This document shows, one piece after another, positions 1 through 6,265 of a stretch of DNA of 9,048 bases (the first letter of the stretch is position 1; every line of letters starts with the position of its first letter). Made by a program: the position numbers and the translations under genes. Below the pieces are notes generated by a model. That model saw only the letters and a program-made list of their open reading frames with translations. It ran no database searches and was not told the DNA's origin. The stretch is from Nitrospirota bacterium (GTDB taxonomy: Bacteria; Nitrospirota_A; Leptospirillia; Leptospirillales; Leptospirillaceae): contig JAMCWZ010000006.1 in the NCBI GenBank assembly GCA_023480765.1, positions 1-9,048 of the forward strand, given 5' to 3'.

Positions 1-107
1 ACGAGGAGAGCCAGAGCCAGGAGAAGAATTGTCCGTCCTGGCCAGGACCAGAGGATCGTCCAGCCGAAGGCCTGGCGGTTGATGACGTGCACGATAATCC
101 ATCCCAC
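1..107. repeat. Left arm of a 107-bp perfect inverted repeat
   Basis: Bases 1-107 are the exact reverse complement of bases 1431-1537, and the match stops at 108 versus 1430. The arm begins exactly at the window edge and carries antisense sequence of the permease's last transmembrane region, so it is not the native upstream part of the gene that continues from 108. The most likely explanation is a fold-back chimera at the end of an assembled contig. A true inversion breakpoint is the alternative. The repeat may continue to the left of the window, which cannot be seen. Confidence 0.95.
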
Positions 108-1619
108 TTTCGGACCACCTCCGAAGACTTCGAAGTCTGGGCCCTGACAGTGCTCGCCTCCCTGGCCTCGAGTGTCTTTCCGGCCAGGGAAGCCCTCCGT
201 CTTCCACCGGTCTTCTCCCAGCACCGGACCACCCTCGAATCGGCAAAAACATCCGGCCGGGGCAGAAGCCTCTTTTTGGGAGGACTGGCGTTTCTCACGG
301 GCCTTCTTTTTCTGGATCTTCCTCCCATCCATGGGTTCCCGCTGTTCGGGTATCTGGGAGCCCTGCTCTGGGTCTTCTCCGCCAGCCTTGCCGTGCCGTC
401 CTGTGTCGGCTGGCTGTCCCGGATTCTCCGGGGAGTTCAGCGTCTATCCGGGCGGGAATCGTCTCCGGGATTACTGGCTCTGTCTCACTTCGAGTCCGGG
501 GTCTCCAGAAGCCAGATCGCCATATCCTCGGTCATGATCGGATTGTCCATGATGACCGGCATCGTCATTCTTGTGCACTCCTTTGAAATGACTCTGAATC
601 TCTGGATTTCCCAGAATCTTGTCGCGGATCTTTACGTCAAGCCCTTGTCCTGCCAGGAAGCGGTCTGCCGGGAGAGGCTCGACCCGGCCGATGTCCGGGC
701 CATCCGGAATCATCCCGGAGTCGACTTTGTCGCCCGATTTGCCTCTTTTCCCGCCCTGTACCGGGGTCATCCGGTCTGGGAGGGGTTTACCGAGCTGGAA
801 AAGCTGTCCCGAAGGGCCCCTCTCTCCCTGGAGACCGCCCATCCCCAAAAAATCCTGCAGGATTTTTTCCAGGGGAAGGGTGTTCTGGTCTCCGAAAGTT
901 TTGCCTATCACTTCGGAAAACATCCGGGAGACTCCCTGACTCTTCCCACCCCCCATGGTCCGCTCCGGACAGTTGTTCTTGCCGTCTATCGGGATTATTC
1001 CTCCGAACAGGGGATCGTTCTTTTTCCCTGGAAGGAGCTGGCTCCCCTGTTCGACACGAACAGTCCGACCAACGTCTCCGTTTTTCTGAAATCGCCGGAA
1101 GCGTCCGACGCGGTTCAGTCGTTTCTTTTGCATGATTTGCCCGGGCATCCGAACCTTTTCGTGCGCTCCCAGCCCCAGCTCAAAAAACGGGTGATGCGCA
1201 TCTTCCATCAATCCTTCGCAATCACCTACGCTCTTCTCGGGATCAGTCTGGTTGTTTCCGTCATCGGAGTCGGCAATACTCTTCTCATGCTGCTCGTCGA
1301 ACGCAAAGAAGAATTCCGGCTGATGCGCGCGATGGGGTTTTCGTTCAACGACATCCGGAAGATGCTTCTCCTGGAGGCCCTCTGGATGTCCCTGACCGGA
1401 ACCCTTCTGGGTCTTGTTCTGGGAACGGGCGTGGGATGGATTATCGTGCACGTCATCAACCGCCAGGCCTTCGGCTGGACGATCCTCTGGTCCTGGCCAG
1501 GACGGACAATTCTTCTCCTGGCTCTGGCTCTCCTCGTCGTCTCCACTCTCGCAAGCCTCCTTCCCTCCCTGATCCTCGGACGAAGAAATGGACTCAACAG
1601 GGGAACGCCCAATGAATGA
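108..1619 (+). CDS. FtsX-like ABC transporter permease, C-terminal part (5'-truncated)
   Basis: This is the membrane subunit of an FtsX/MacB/LolE-type ABC transporter, a class that moves envelope substrates by mechanical transmission rather than through a classical pore. About 503 native residues remain. They begin with the end of a first FtsX unit (TM followed by the PAREAL motif), then two further TM segments. A second unit follows: TM around residues 145-165 (numbered from the GTG at 87), a periplasmic domain about 170-365, then three TMs at about 378-405, 425-456 and 475-495. The cytoplasmic signature ERKEEFRLMRAMG precedes the penultimate TM, as in FtsX families. Family members with two FtsX units are about 800 residues, so roughly the N-terminal third is missing. 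The frame stays open from base 3 through the inverted-repeat arm, and a GTG at 87 would act as a start, but that part is antisense repeat sequence and I do not treat it as coding. The stop overlaps the start of the AttH-like gene, so the two are translationally coupled. AttF/AttG-like is the best sub-family guess. Confidence 0.85.
   Translation, partial: FRTTSEDFEVWALTVLASLASSVFPAREALRLPPVFSQHRTTLESAKTSGRGRSLFLGGLAFLTGLLFLDLPPIHGFPLFGYLGALLWVFSASLAVPSCVGWLSRILRGVQRLSGRESSPGLLALSHFESGVSRSQIAISSVMIGLSMMTGIVILVHSFEMTLNLWISQNLVADLYVKPLSCQEAVCRERLDPADVRAIRNHPGVDFVARFASFPALYRGHPVWEGFTELEKLSRRAPLSLETAHPQKILQDFFQGKGVLVSESFAYHFGKHPGDSLTLPTPHGPLRTVVLAVYRDYSSEQGIVLFPWKELAPLFDTNSPTNVSVFLKSPEASDAVQSFLLHDLPGHPNLFVRSQPQLKKRVMRIFHQSFAITYALLGISLVVSVIGVGNTLLMLLVERKEEFRLMRAMGFSFNDIRKMLLLEALWMSLTGTLLGLVLGTGVGWIIVHVINRQAFGWTILWSWPGRTILLLALALLVVSTLASLLPSLILGRRNGLNRGTPNE
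1431..1537. repeat. Right arm of the 107-bp inverted repeat
   Basis: This is the partner of bases 1-107, with 100% identity in inverted orientation around a 1323-base spacer. This copy lies in frame inside the permease and encodes its penultimate and last TM region (WIIVHVINRQAFGW and following residues), so it is the native copy. The left arm is the displaced one. Confidence 0.95.
1599..1604 (+). promoter_or_regulatory. Shine-Dalgarno of the AttH-like gene
   Basis: AGGGGA lies 7 bases before the ATG at 1612 and inside the 3' end of the permease gene. It decides the start against the earlier in-frame ATG at 1588. Confidence 0.6.
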
Positions 1620-2754
1620 CGCCAGAAGAGCTGTTCTTTTTCGACGGATACGGACGGCCCTGGCGTTGGTTTTCCTCGGTTCCGCATTCGTCCTTTCCTC
1701 CGCACAGGCAGCCGAAAACGGTCCGCCGGAAGGGGTTTTTCGAAACCACGGGTCCTATCCGATCGAATGGTGGTATCTGACCGGACGGATTCGGGTCCCG
1801 GGTCATCCCGGGCGGGATGGATTCGAGGGAACCTTCTTCCGGTTCAACACCTCCTGGCAGCATCCTGCCGGACGGCCTCCTTCCCCCTGGGAGCCATCCC
1901 GGATTCTGTCGTTTCACGGTGCCTACTCCGATACCCTCCACCACCACTTTCGATCCACCGAGATTCTGTCCCGGACCTTTCGCCAGGCGGTTTCCCTTCG
2001 CAAGAAACCTTTCCGGATCCGTCTGGGGGAGAACGTTCTGGAGGTTCTTCCGGATCCGGGACATTCCGGAGAGAGACAGCTCCATCTTTTCGAGCAGGTC
2101 GGCGGGCGTCTCCTGGATGTGACCCTGAAGGGAAAAGGTCCCCCTCTCGAGGAAGGTCCCGGCGGGCGCCTCGTCACCGGACCGGGACCCGGCGACTGGG
2201 CCTGGTATTTGTCGTATCCGGAGTTGTCCCTTCAGGGAAGGGTCGGCCGCTTACGGTCCGATGGACGGGTTCACTGGACCCCGGTCACCGGTGTCGCCTG
2301 GTTTGACCACGAATGGACCGGAGCCCTGCTCGGAAAAGGGCAGACCGGATGGATCTGGCTTGGAGCACGGCTCTCCGGAAAAGGCGATCTCATGGCCTTT
2401 CAGATGCAGAAAAAAGACAGGCCGGACCGTTTTCAGGGAGGAACCTACCGGATGACCGGTCACGACGGAGACCGGACAGTGTGGCTCTCGCCTTCCGGTC
2501 TGACATTCCATGTCTTTTCCTACTGGAAAAGTCCCCGGACGGGGATCTGCTACCCTTCCCGCCTGAAGCTGGACGTGAAGTCCCTCAACACCTCCTGGGA
2601 CATTGACCCTGTGATGAAGAATCAGGAACTTACGGGGAGACCGGATTACTGGGAAGGGGCCGTGAACCTCCGGGATCCGGTCTCGGGGAGACGGGAGGGA
2701 GAGGGGTATCTGGAACTGACAGGATTTCCTGTTTCGAAAGGACCCTGCCCCTAG
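1612..2754 (+). CDS. Secreted AttH/CrtC-like lipocalin-fold protein (COG5621 type)
   Basis: Predicted periplasmic protein of 380 residues in the AttH/CrtC-related family ('predicted secreted hydrolase', carotenoid 1,2-hydratase-like), which has a double calycin/lipocalin fold. Visible family marks are EWWY at 52-55, EGTFFRFN at 72-79, GVAWFDHEW at 227-235 and YWEGAV at 346-351. An N-terminal signal peptide (basic MNDARR, hydrophobic core about 15-30) ends in AQA before AENG, so cleavage after residue 33 is likely. I chose the ATG at 1612 over the in-frame ATG at 1588 because AGGGGA at 1599-1604 lies 7 bases upstream and the signal peptide then starts normally. It overlaps the permease stop by 8 bases (ATGAATGA). 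In Agrobacterium the homologous attH closes the attEFGH ABC transporter cassette, and this order is the same. Enzymatic activity is not established for the family; binding or handing over a hydrophobic substrate for the ABC machine is inference. It has no carotenoid genes beside it, so a CrtC hydratase role is unlikely. Confidence 0.85.
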   Translation: MNDARRAVLFRRIRTALALVFLGSAFVLSSAQAAENGPPEGVFRNHGSYPIEWWYLTGRIRVPGHPGRDGFEGTFFRFNTSWQHPAGRPPSPWEPSRILSFHGAYSDTLHHHFRSTEILSRTFRQAVSLRKKPFRIRLGENVLEVLPDPGHSGERQLHLFEQVGGRLLDVTLKGKGPPLEEGPGGRLVTGPGPGDWAWYLSYPELSLQGRVGRLRSDGRVHWTPVTGVAWFDHEWTGALLGKGQTGWIWLGARLSGKGDLMAFQMQKKDRPDRFQGGTYRMTGHDGDRTVWLSPSGLTFHVFSYWKSPRTGICYPSRLKLDVKSLNTSWDIDPVMKNQELTGRPDYWEGAVNLRDPVSGRREGEGYLELTGFPVSKGPCP

Positions 2755-3023
2755 TGCCAGCGGATTTTAGCTGCCAGAAGGGCCGCGGAAAGAAGAAATG
2801 TCAACGCGTTATAAAAAATGACCGGCGGAGAGTGCACAATCCATCCGTAGACGAGCCATAGAAAAACCCCCAGCGTGAAAAGCCCGTACATGGAAACCGA
2901 CAGGCTCCGGGTGTCCCGGGTTTTCAGGACCTTGACGATCTGCGGAAGAAAAGACACCGTGGTCAGGGCTCCCGCCAGAAATCCGATCATGTTGGCCGAA
3001 TCGATACCATGGAAAAATGTCAT
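2751..3023 (-). CDS. SemiSWEET-type (PQ-loop, MtN3/saliva) sugar transporter subunit
   Basis: Small membrane protein of 90 residues with a single three-helix MtN3 unit, the length typical of bacterial SemiSWEETs, which dimerise to form a sugar uniporter in the inner membrane. TM1 (about 12-31) holds the PQ motif at 27-28 (LTTVSFLPQIVK), TM2 (about 45-62) the FLWLVYG segment with Trp56, and TM3 (about 68-86) Asn72. A conserved Trp and Asn line the substrate pocket in characterised SemiSWEETs. The ATG at 3023 gives a standard N-terminus but has no clear Shine-Dalgarno. An in-frame ATG at 3098 has AAGGAAGGG directly before it, but would add 25 polar residues unlike the family and overlap the divergent gene. 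The stop TAG shares the palindrome CTAG with the stop of the AttH-like gene. The transported sugar cannot be told from sequence. Confidence 0.85.
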   Translation of the reverse strand: MTFFHGIDSANMIGFLAGALTTVSFLPQIVKVLKTRDTRSLSVSMYGLFTLGVFLWLVYGWIVHSPPVIFYNALTFLLSAALLAAKIRWH

Positions 3024-3077
3024 GGGAGGGCGTTGCAAAAGGATGTGGTTTTTTTTCCCGAAAGGACGACAATCCGG

Positions 3078-3500
3078 ATGATCCTCGTGGGAATCCATCC
3101 CTTCCTTGTCCACCTGCTGATTGCGGGATGCATTCTTTACCTTCTGGCTCGCGGGCCCCGAAGAACCCGAATGGCCTTTTCGGAGATCCTTCCTTCCCTC
3201 TCCGCGTTTCTCACAATCCTGATTCCTCTGGTTCTCCTCGCCGGGCTTTTAGCGCGACACCGGGTGCTCGGGAAAATCCCTTCCGAGGCACCGGCCATCC
3301 GGCTACACCTTTGGGTCGGCTTTCTGATGGCCCTGGTCTGGTGGCCCATCCTCCGGAAAAGCGCACAACAGGGCAAAGCCTTCGGACCGTCCCTGTCCCC
3401 CGTCGCCGGGGCGATTCTTGCGATTGTTCTCGTGGTGGCCGCAGCCCTCGGAGGATGGCTCGTTTATGGTCCGCATGCCATCCCCTTCCCTCTCAGATGA
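3078..3500 (+). CDS. DUF2231-family predicted inner-membrane protein
   Basis: Membrane protein of 140 residues with four predicted TM segments (about 5-24, 38-58, 76-92, 108-130). Two family marks are visible: the N-terminal HPFLVHLLIAG (His7, His12) and the closing LGGWLVYGPHAI, close to the GGxLVY ending of DUF2231 proteins. A third histidine, His77, lies in RLHLWVG. The paired histidines near the membrane face could hold haem or metal, but no function is established here and this is only inference. The ATG at 3078 puts the first TM at the N-terminus; AAAGGA at 3061-3066 is 11 bases upstream, slightly far. The frame also has an ATG at 3009, but that adds 23 residues without hydrophobic character. 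It diverges from the SemiSWEET gene and converges on the Rrf2 gene with an 8-base overlap. Confidence 0.7.
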   Translation: MILVGIHPFLVHLLIAGCILYLLARGPRRTRMAFSEILPSLSAFLTILIPLVLLAGLLARHRVLGKIPSEAPAIRLHLWVGFLMALVWWPILRKSAQQGKAFGPSLSPVAGAILAIVLVVAAALGGWLVYGPHAIPFPLR

Positions 3501-3918
3501 AAAACATGGGGCGTGTTTCGTTCCGGTCTTTTCCCGCAGCCTCGACGAAGGCATCCAGGGTAAATCTGTCCAGAACGCCGACCAGACCGTCCCGGATATC
3601 CGAATACAGCGTCTGAATCGCCGGACCGGGCGGAGTCGCAGGGTCGAAAAAGACGATCTCTCCTTCCACCATGGCCAAAAGCCGATAGAGGGAGATTTCT
3701 TCCGGGCGCTGTCCCAGGCAGTACTTTCCCCGTGGACCACGGGTGCTTTCGACGATACCTCCCTTGACCAGGATGGCCAGGATCTGTTTGAGAAAAGGCT
3801 TTGGTATCTGTCCGCGGGTCGCAATCTGCGTTCCGGACAATCCCGCATCGCCGACAAGCGCCAGTTCGATCAGGGCTCGCACGGCATATTCAACACGCTG
3901 GGACAGTCGGCAAGCCAT
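3493..3918 (-). CDS. Rrf2-family transcriptional regulator without the IscR cysteine triad
   Basis: DNA-binding regulator of 141 residues with an Rrf2 winged helix-turn-helix at 1-68 (SQRVEYAVRALIELA, recognition helix near PKPFLKQILAILVKGG, wing STRGPRGKY) and the usual PEEISLYRLLAMVEG helix at 72-86 that leads into the dimerisation helix. IscR and NsrR bind an Fe-S cluster through three cysteines spaced closely after this helix. Here the only cysteines are Cys3 and Cys67, so a cluster of that type is not expected, and ligand or redox sensing must differ (a CymR-like or ligand-free repressor is possible). The start is decided by AAAGGAGGT at 3924-3932, 5 bases before the ATG; an earlier ATG at 3942 lacks such a site. 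It is last in the minus-strand cluster, 37 bases behind the haem-HAMP gene, and likely shares its transcript. The target is unknown; the divergent or neighbouring genes are first candidates. Confidence 0.85.
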   Translation of the reverse strand: MACRLSQRVEYAVRALIELALVGDAGLSGTQIATRGQIPKPFLKQILAILVKGGIVESTRGPRGKYCLGQRPEEISLYRLLAMVEGEIVFFDPATPPGPAIQTLYSDIRDGLVGVLDRFTLDAFVEAAGKDRNETRPMFFI

Positions 3919-3923
3919 ACCGG

Positions 3924-3932
3924 ACCTCCTTT
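3924..3932 (-). promoter_or_regulatory. Strong Shine-Dalgarno of the Rrf2 gene
   Basis: On the minus strand this reads AAAGGAGGT, near-perfect complementarity to the 16S tail, 5 bases from the ATG ending at 3916. It is the strongest ribosome site in the cluster and fixes the start at 3918. Confidence 0.8.
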
Positions 3933-3955
3933 CACTCTGCATTTTCCCGACGACG

Positions 3956-5410
3956 TCAGGAGTGGAAGCGCCTTAGTTCCCGTTCAAGCTCGCGGGCCAT
4001 CTCGAGAATTTCCCGGATACGCTTCTCTTCCAGGGGAGCCCGGAACCGTTTCGCGGCCAACTCCGTCCGATCCAGTTCCCGGAGATCCTCCCGAATCACC
4101 GCCAGGGAGGTTTCCTCCTTTCGGGCCTTCTGTTCAAGCGTCGACAGAACCGATTCAAGAGTCCGGAGCATTTGCTGAATCCGGCCCACTTCCTCCGGAG
4201 GAAGTGCGGGACCATCCTCCGTTGTCCGGGACAGGATCCGGAGAGATTCGGATAACCCTTTTTCCAGGATGATCGAACGTTCGACCAGATCGGGAAGCGA
4301 GTCCTTGACGGCCTTTTCTCCTTCGGACAAGGCCCGTCCCGGAAGAAGAGCATCCAGCTTTTCCTGGATATCGGTCAGGCGATCTCTCGTTTCAACAAGG
4401 TTTTCCGACCCGCTCCCTGCCGGCTGGGAGAGAATTTCCGCCTGCGTTCCGATCCACCGGACCTTTTCCGAAACCTCTCCCACCCATCCCTGGAAAAGGT
4501 CGATGAACCGGTTGATGAAGTCTGCCAGCTGACCGATCTCATCCTCCCGGCCGACGTCCAGACGGGTTTTGAGATTCGGGGATCCGGAAGACATGCGGCC
4601 CACCGTTCCGGAAACACTGACCAGAGGCGTCACGAGCTTTCCCCGGATCGTCCAGACCAGAAGGAGGACAAGAAGCTCCAGCGTCCCCAGAAATGCCCAG
4701 AAAATTTTCATTCCGAACGCATGGATCGAATGTGCATAAAAATCTGTGCTCTGGTAAGCCACGGCATACCCGAGGACGTCCTGCTGGGGATTGTGGCAGG
4801 AGCGGCAAGAGTTTCCGTTCAGGACGGGCTTCACGACACCCAGGACCCCTCCCTTGCTGTTCGGATGGAGCTGAAAGGGCACGCCTTCTCCCGTCAGGGA
4901 GGACTCGCTGATTTTTTGGTAGGCGTTCTGAAAGGACGTCCCTTCGATCAGTCGTTGTGCTTCCGGAGGGAGAGAAAACCGCCGGGCCTGCCCCAGTGTG
5001 GGAAGGAGGATGCCCCGGGTGCGCATGTCGAGAATGGTGGAGAGATCCCCAAAGGCAGGCGTGTGGCCGTCCGGTTTCAGGAGAAGGATGGCCGGACGAT
5101 CGCCTCGCGAAGATCCCGGTTCGAGGAGATCCCGGGCTCCGACAAGGTCCTGGTGTTTCATGAGAAGGGAGAAACTCCGGACGAAGGCTTCGTCGCGATG
5201 GCGGAGTTCCCGGAGAAGGGCGTCCCGATCCCGTTGGATGACCATATGGGTCACCTGGATCCCCAGTCCCAGGAAACCCAGGGAGAGGAGCAGAAAAAAC
5301 CAGAAAAAAATACGGGTCGTCACCCTTTTTCGCCAGGGGATTTTCCCCAGAACGGGAGGGAGTGCCATCTTTTCCCGGTTCGGTACAGGAGGTGTAATGT
5401 CCGGTTGCAT
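3956..5410 (-). CDS. Membrane receptor with periplasmic c-type haem motif, HAMP and coiled coil, no known output domain
   Basis: Protein of 484 residues. TM1 is at about 33-58. A periplasmic region at about 59-233 carries CRSCH at 202-206, a CxxCH covalent haem site in the setting NGNSCRSCHNPQQDVLGYAVAY, seen in haem-binding sensor domains of chemoreceptors, histidine kinases and cyclases. TM2 is at about 235-256, followed by a HAMP domain at about 257-310 (ending DVGREDEIGQLADFINRF). The remainder, 311-484, is charged and helical with heptad-like runs (for example RTLESVLSTLEQKARKEE), and ends ELERELRRFHS. I see no histidine-kinase H-box or ATP site, no GGDEF/EAL, and no chemoreceptor signalling tip. 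The protein could signal through a partner, or be a degenerate receptor. The ATG at 5410 has TAGGAT upstream; an ATG at 5368 would drop 14 polar residues and cannot be excluded. It lies 9 bases after lgt and 37 before the Rrf2 gene. Haem would need the cytochrome c maturation system from elsewhere. Confidence 0.8.
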   Translation of the reverse strand: MQPDITPPVPNREKMALPPVLGKIPWRKRVTTRIFFWFFLLLSLGFLGLGIQVTHMVIQRDRDALLRELRHRDEAFVRSFSLLMKHQDLVGARDLLEPGSSRGDRPAILLLKPDGHTPAFGDLSTILDMRTRGILLPTLGQARRFSLPPEAQRLIEGTSFQNAYQKISESSLTGEGVPFQLHPNSKGGVLGVVKPVLNGNSCRSCHNPQQDVLGYAVAYQSTDFYAHSIHAFGMKIFWAFLGTLELLVLLLVWTIRGKLVTPLVSVSGTVGRMSSGSPNLKTRLDVGREDEIGQLADFINRFIDLFQGWVGEVSEKVRWIGTQAEILSQPAGSGSENLVETRDRLTDIQEKLDALLPGRALSEGEKAVKDSLPDLVERSIILEKGLSESLRILSRTTEDGPALPPEEVGRIQQMLRTLESVLSTLEQKARKEETSLAVIREDLRELDRTELAAKRFRAPLEEKRIREILEMARELERELRRFHS

Positions 5411-5419
5411 CGACGGATC

Positions 5420-6238
5420 CTACCTGGACGAAGGAGGAAGGTGGCCGTTTTCGACAGGGGAGCGTGATACCCGGAATCGCGTGAAAACGATGGCCGCACC
5501 GATCAGAATCATTGGGACCGACAGAACCTGCCCCATTGTGACAGGGCCAAAAAGAAACCCGAGCTGGGGATCCGGCTGACGAAAGAGCTCTCCGATTGTT
5601 CGGAAGAGGCCATAAAGACCGATGAACGTTCCAAAAAGAACTCCTTCGGGCAACGTCTTCCGGGAAAGGAAAAACAGAATGGAAAAAAGAAGGATCCCTT
5701 CCATGGAGGCTTCATAGAGTTGAGACGGATGGCGGCAGATAGGGCCCCCCATCGGAAATTCCATGCACCATGGAACGTCCGTCGCCCGACCGAACAGTTC
5801 TCCGTTGATGAAATTTCCCATGCGTCCCATGAAAAGGCCGATCGGGACCGGAAGGACCGCCAGGTCGGCCAGTCGGAGAAAAGGAAGATGACGTCGCCGG
5901 CAGAAGAGCCACCCCGCCACAATGACCCCGAGAAAGCCTCCGTGAAAGGACATCCCGCCCTTCCAGACGGCCAGAATGTCCAGCGGATGGGAGAGGTAGT
6001 AGGAAAGGTTGTAGACCAGGACATAGCCGAGGCGTCCGCCCAGAATGACACCCAACGCCGCATAGCTCAGGAGATCATACACGCCGTCCTTGTCGAGCGG
6101 AAAAGCTTTTTTCCGGACTTCCGCCTTCAAAAGAAAATAGGCCACAAAAAAAGCGACGACGTACATCAGACCATACCATCGGACTTTCAGTGGTCCCATT
6201 TTCAAAAGGACAGGATTGAAATCGGGATAAGGGATCAT
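5420..6238 (-). CDS. lgt: Prolipoprotein diacylglyceryl transferase
   Basis: Inner-membrane enzyme of 272 residues that moves the diacylglyceryl group of phosphatidylglycerol to the lipobox cysteine of prelipoproteins, the first step of lipoprotein maturation. The multi-TM pattern and the family motifs are all present: HGG with His99, GRMGNFINGELFGR at 138-151 (Arg139), RHPSQLYEA at 169-177, and RTIGELFRQPD at 213-223. In E. coli the corresponding residues are H103, R143 and the R239/E243/R246 set; the spacing here (R213, E217, R220) agrees, so I expect an active enzyme. The length is slightly under the E. coli protein. The start at 6238 has AGGGAT about 8 bases upstream. It follows the zinc-finger gene by 27 bases and precedes the haem receptor by 9, so it is probably co-transcribed. 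No lspA or lnt is visible here. Confidence 0.96.
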   Translation of the reverse strand: MIPYPDFNPVLLKMGPLKVRWYGLMYVVAFFVAYFLLKAEVRKKAFPLDKDGVYDLLSYAALGVILGGRLGYVLVYNLSYYLSHPLDILAVWKGGMSFHGGFLGVIVAGWLFCRRRHLPFLRLADLAVLPVPIGLFMGRMGNFINGELFGRATDVPWCMEFPMGGPICRHPSQLYEASMEGILLFSILFFLSRKTLPEGVLFGTFIGLYGLFRTIGELFRQPDPQLGFLFGPVTMGQVLSVPMILIGAAIVFTRFRVSRSPVENGHLPPSSR

Positions 6239-6265
6239 GGATTCATCCCTGAACCGGGCAGTCTC

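Noticed and set aside
471..1451. A 326-codon open frame on the minus strand inside the permease gene
   Set aside because: It is antisense to clear FtsX coding sequence, rich in polar low-information residues and without domain signs. Its N-terminus resembles that of the plus-strand frame only because of the inverted repeat.
3049..3056. Run of eight T as a terminator
   Set aside because: No GC-rich stem precedes it on the + strand, and it lies between divergent genes where no terminator is expected.
3493..3918. Assignment of the Rrf2 protein as IscR or NsrR
   Set aside because: The three closely spaced cluster cysteines are absent and no isc or suf genes are nearby.
3418..4272. Long plus-strand open frame across the Rrf2 and haem-receptor genes
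   Set aside because: It is antisense to two genes with recognisable domains, one of them with a strong ribosome site. Its composition is that of a shadow frame in GC-rich DNA.
3956..5410. Assignment of the haem-HAMP protein as a methyl-accepting chemotaxis protein
   Set aside because: The conserved chemoreceptor hairpin tip is not present and the cytoplasmic part is too short.
4721..5467. Plus-strand open frame opposite the haem receptor
   Set aside because: It has no family motif and no ribosome site, and it mirrors the CxxCH/HAMP gene.
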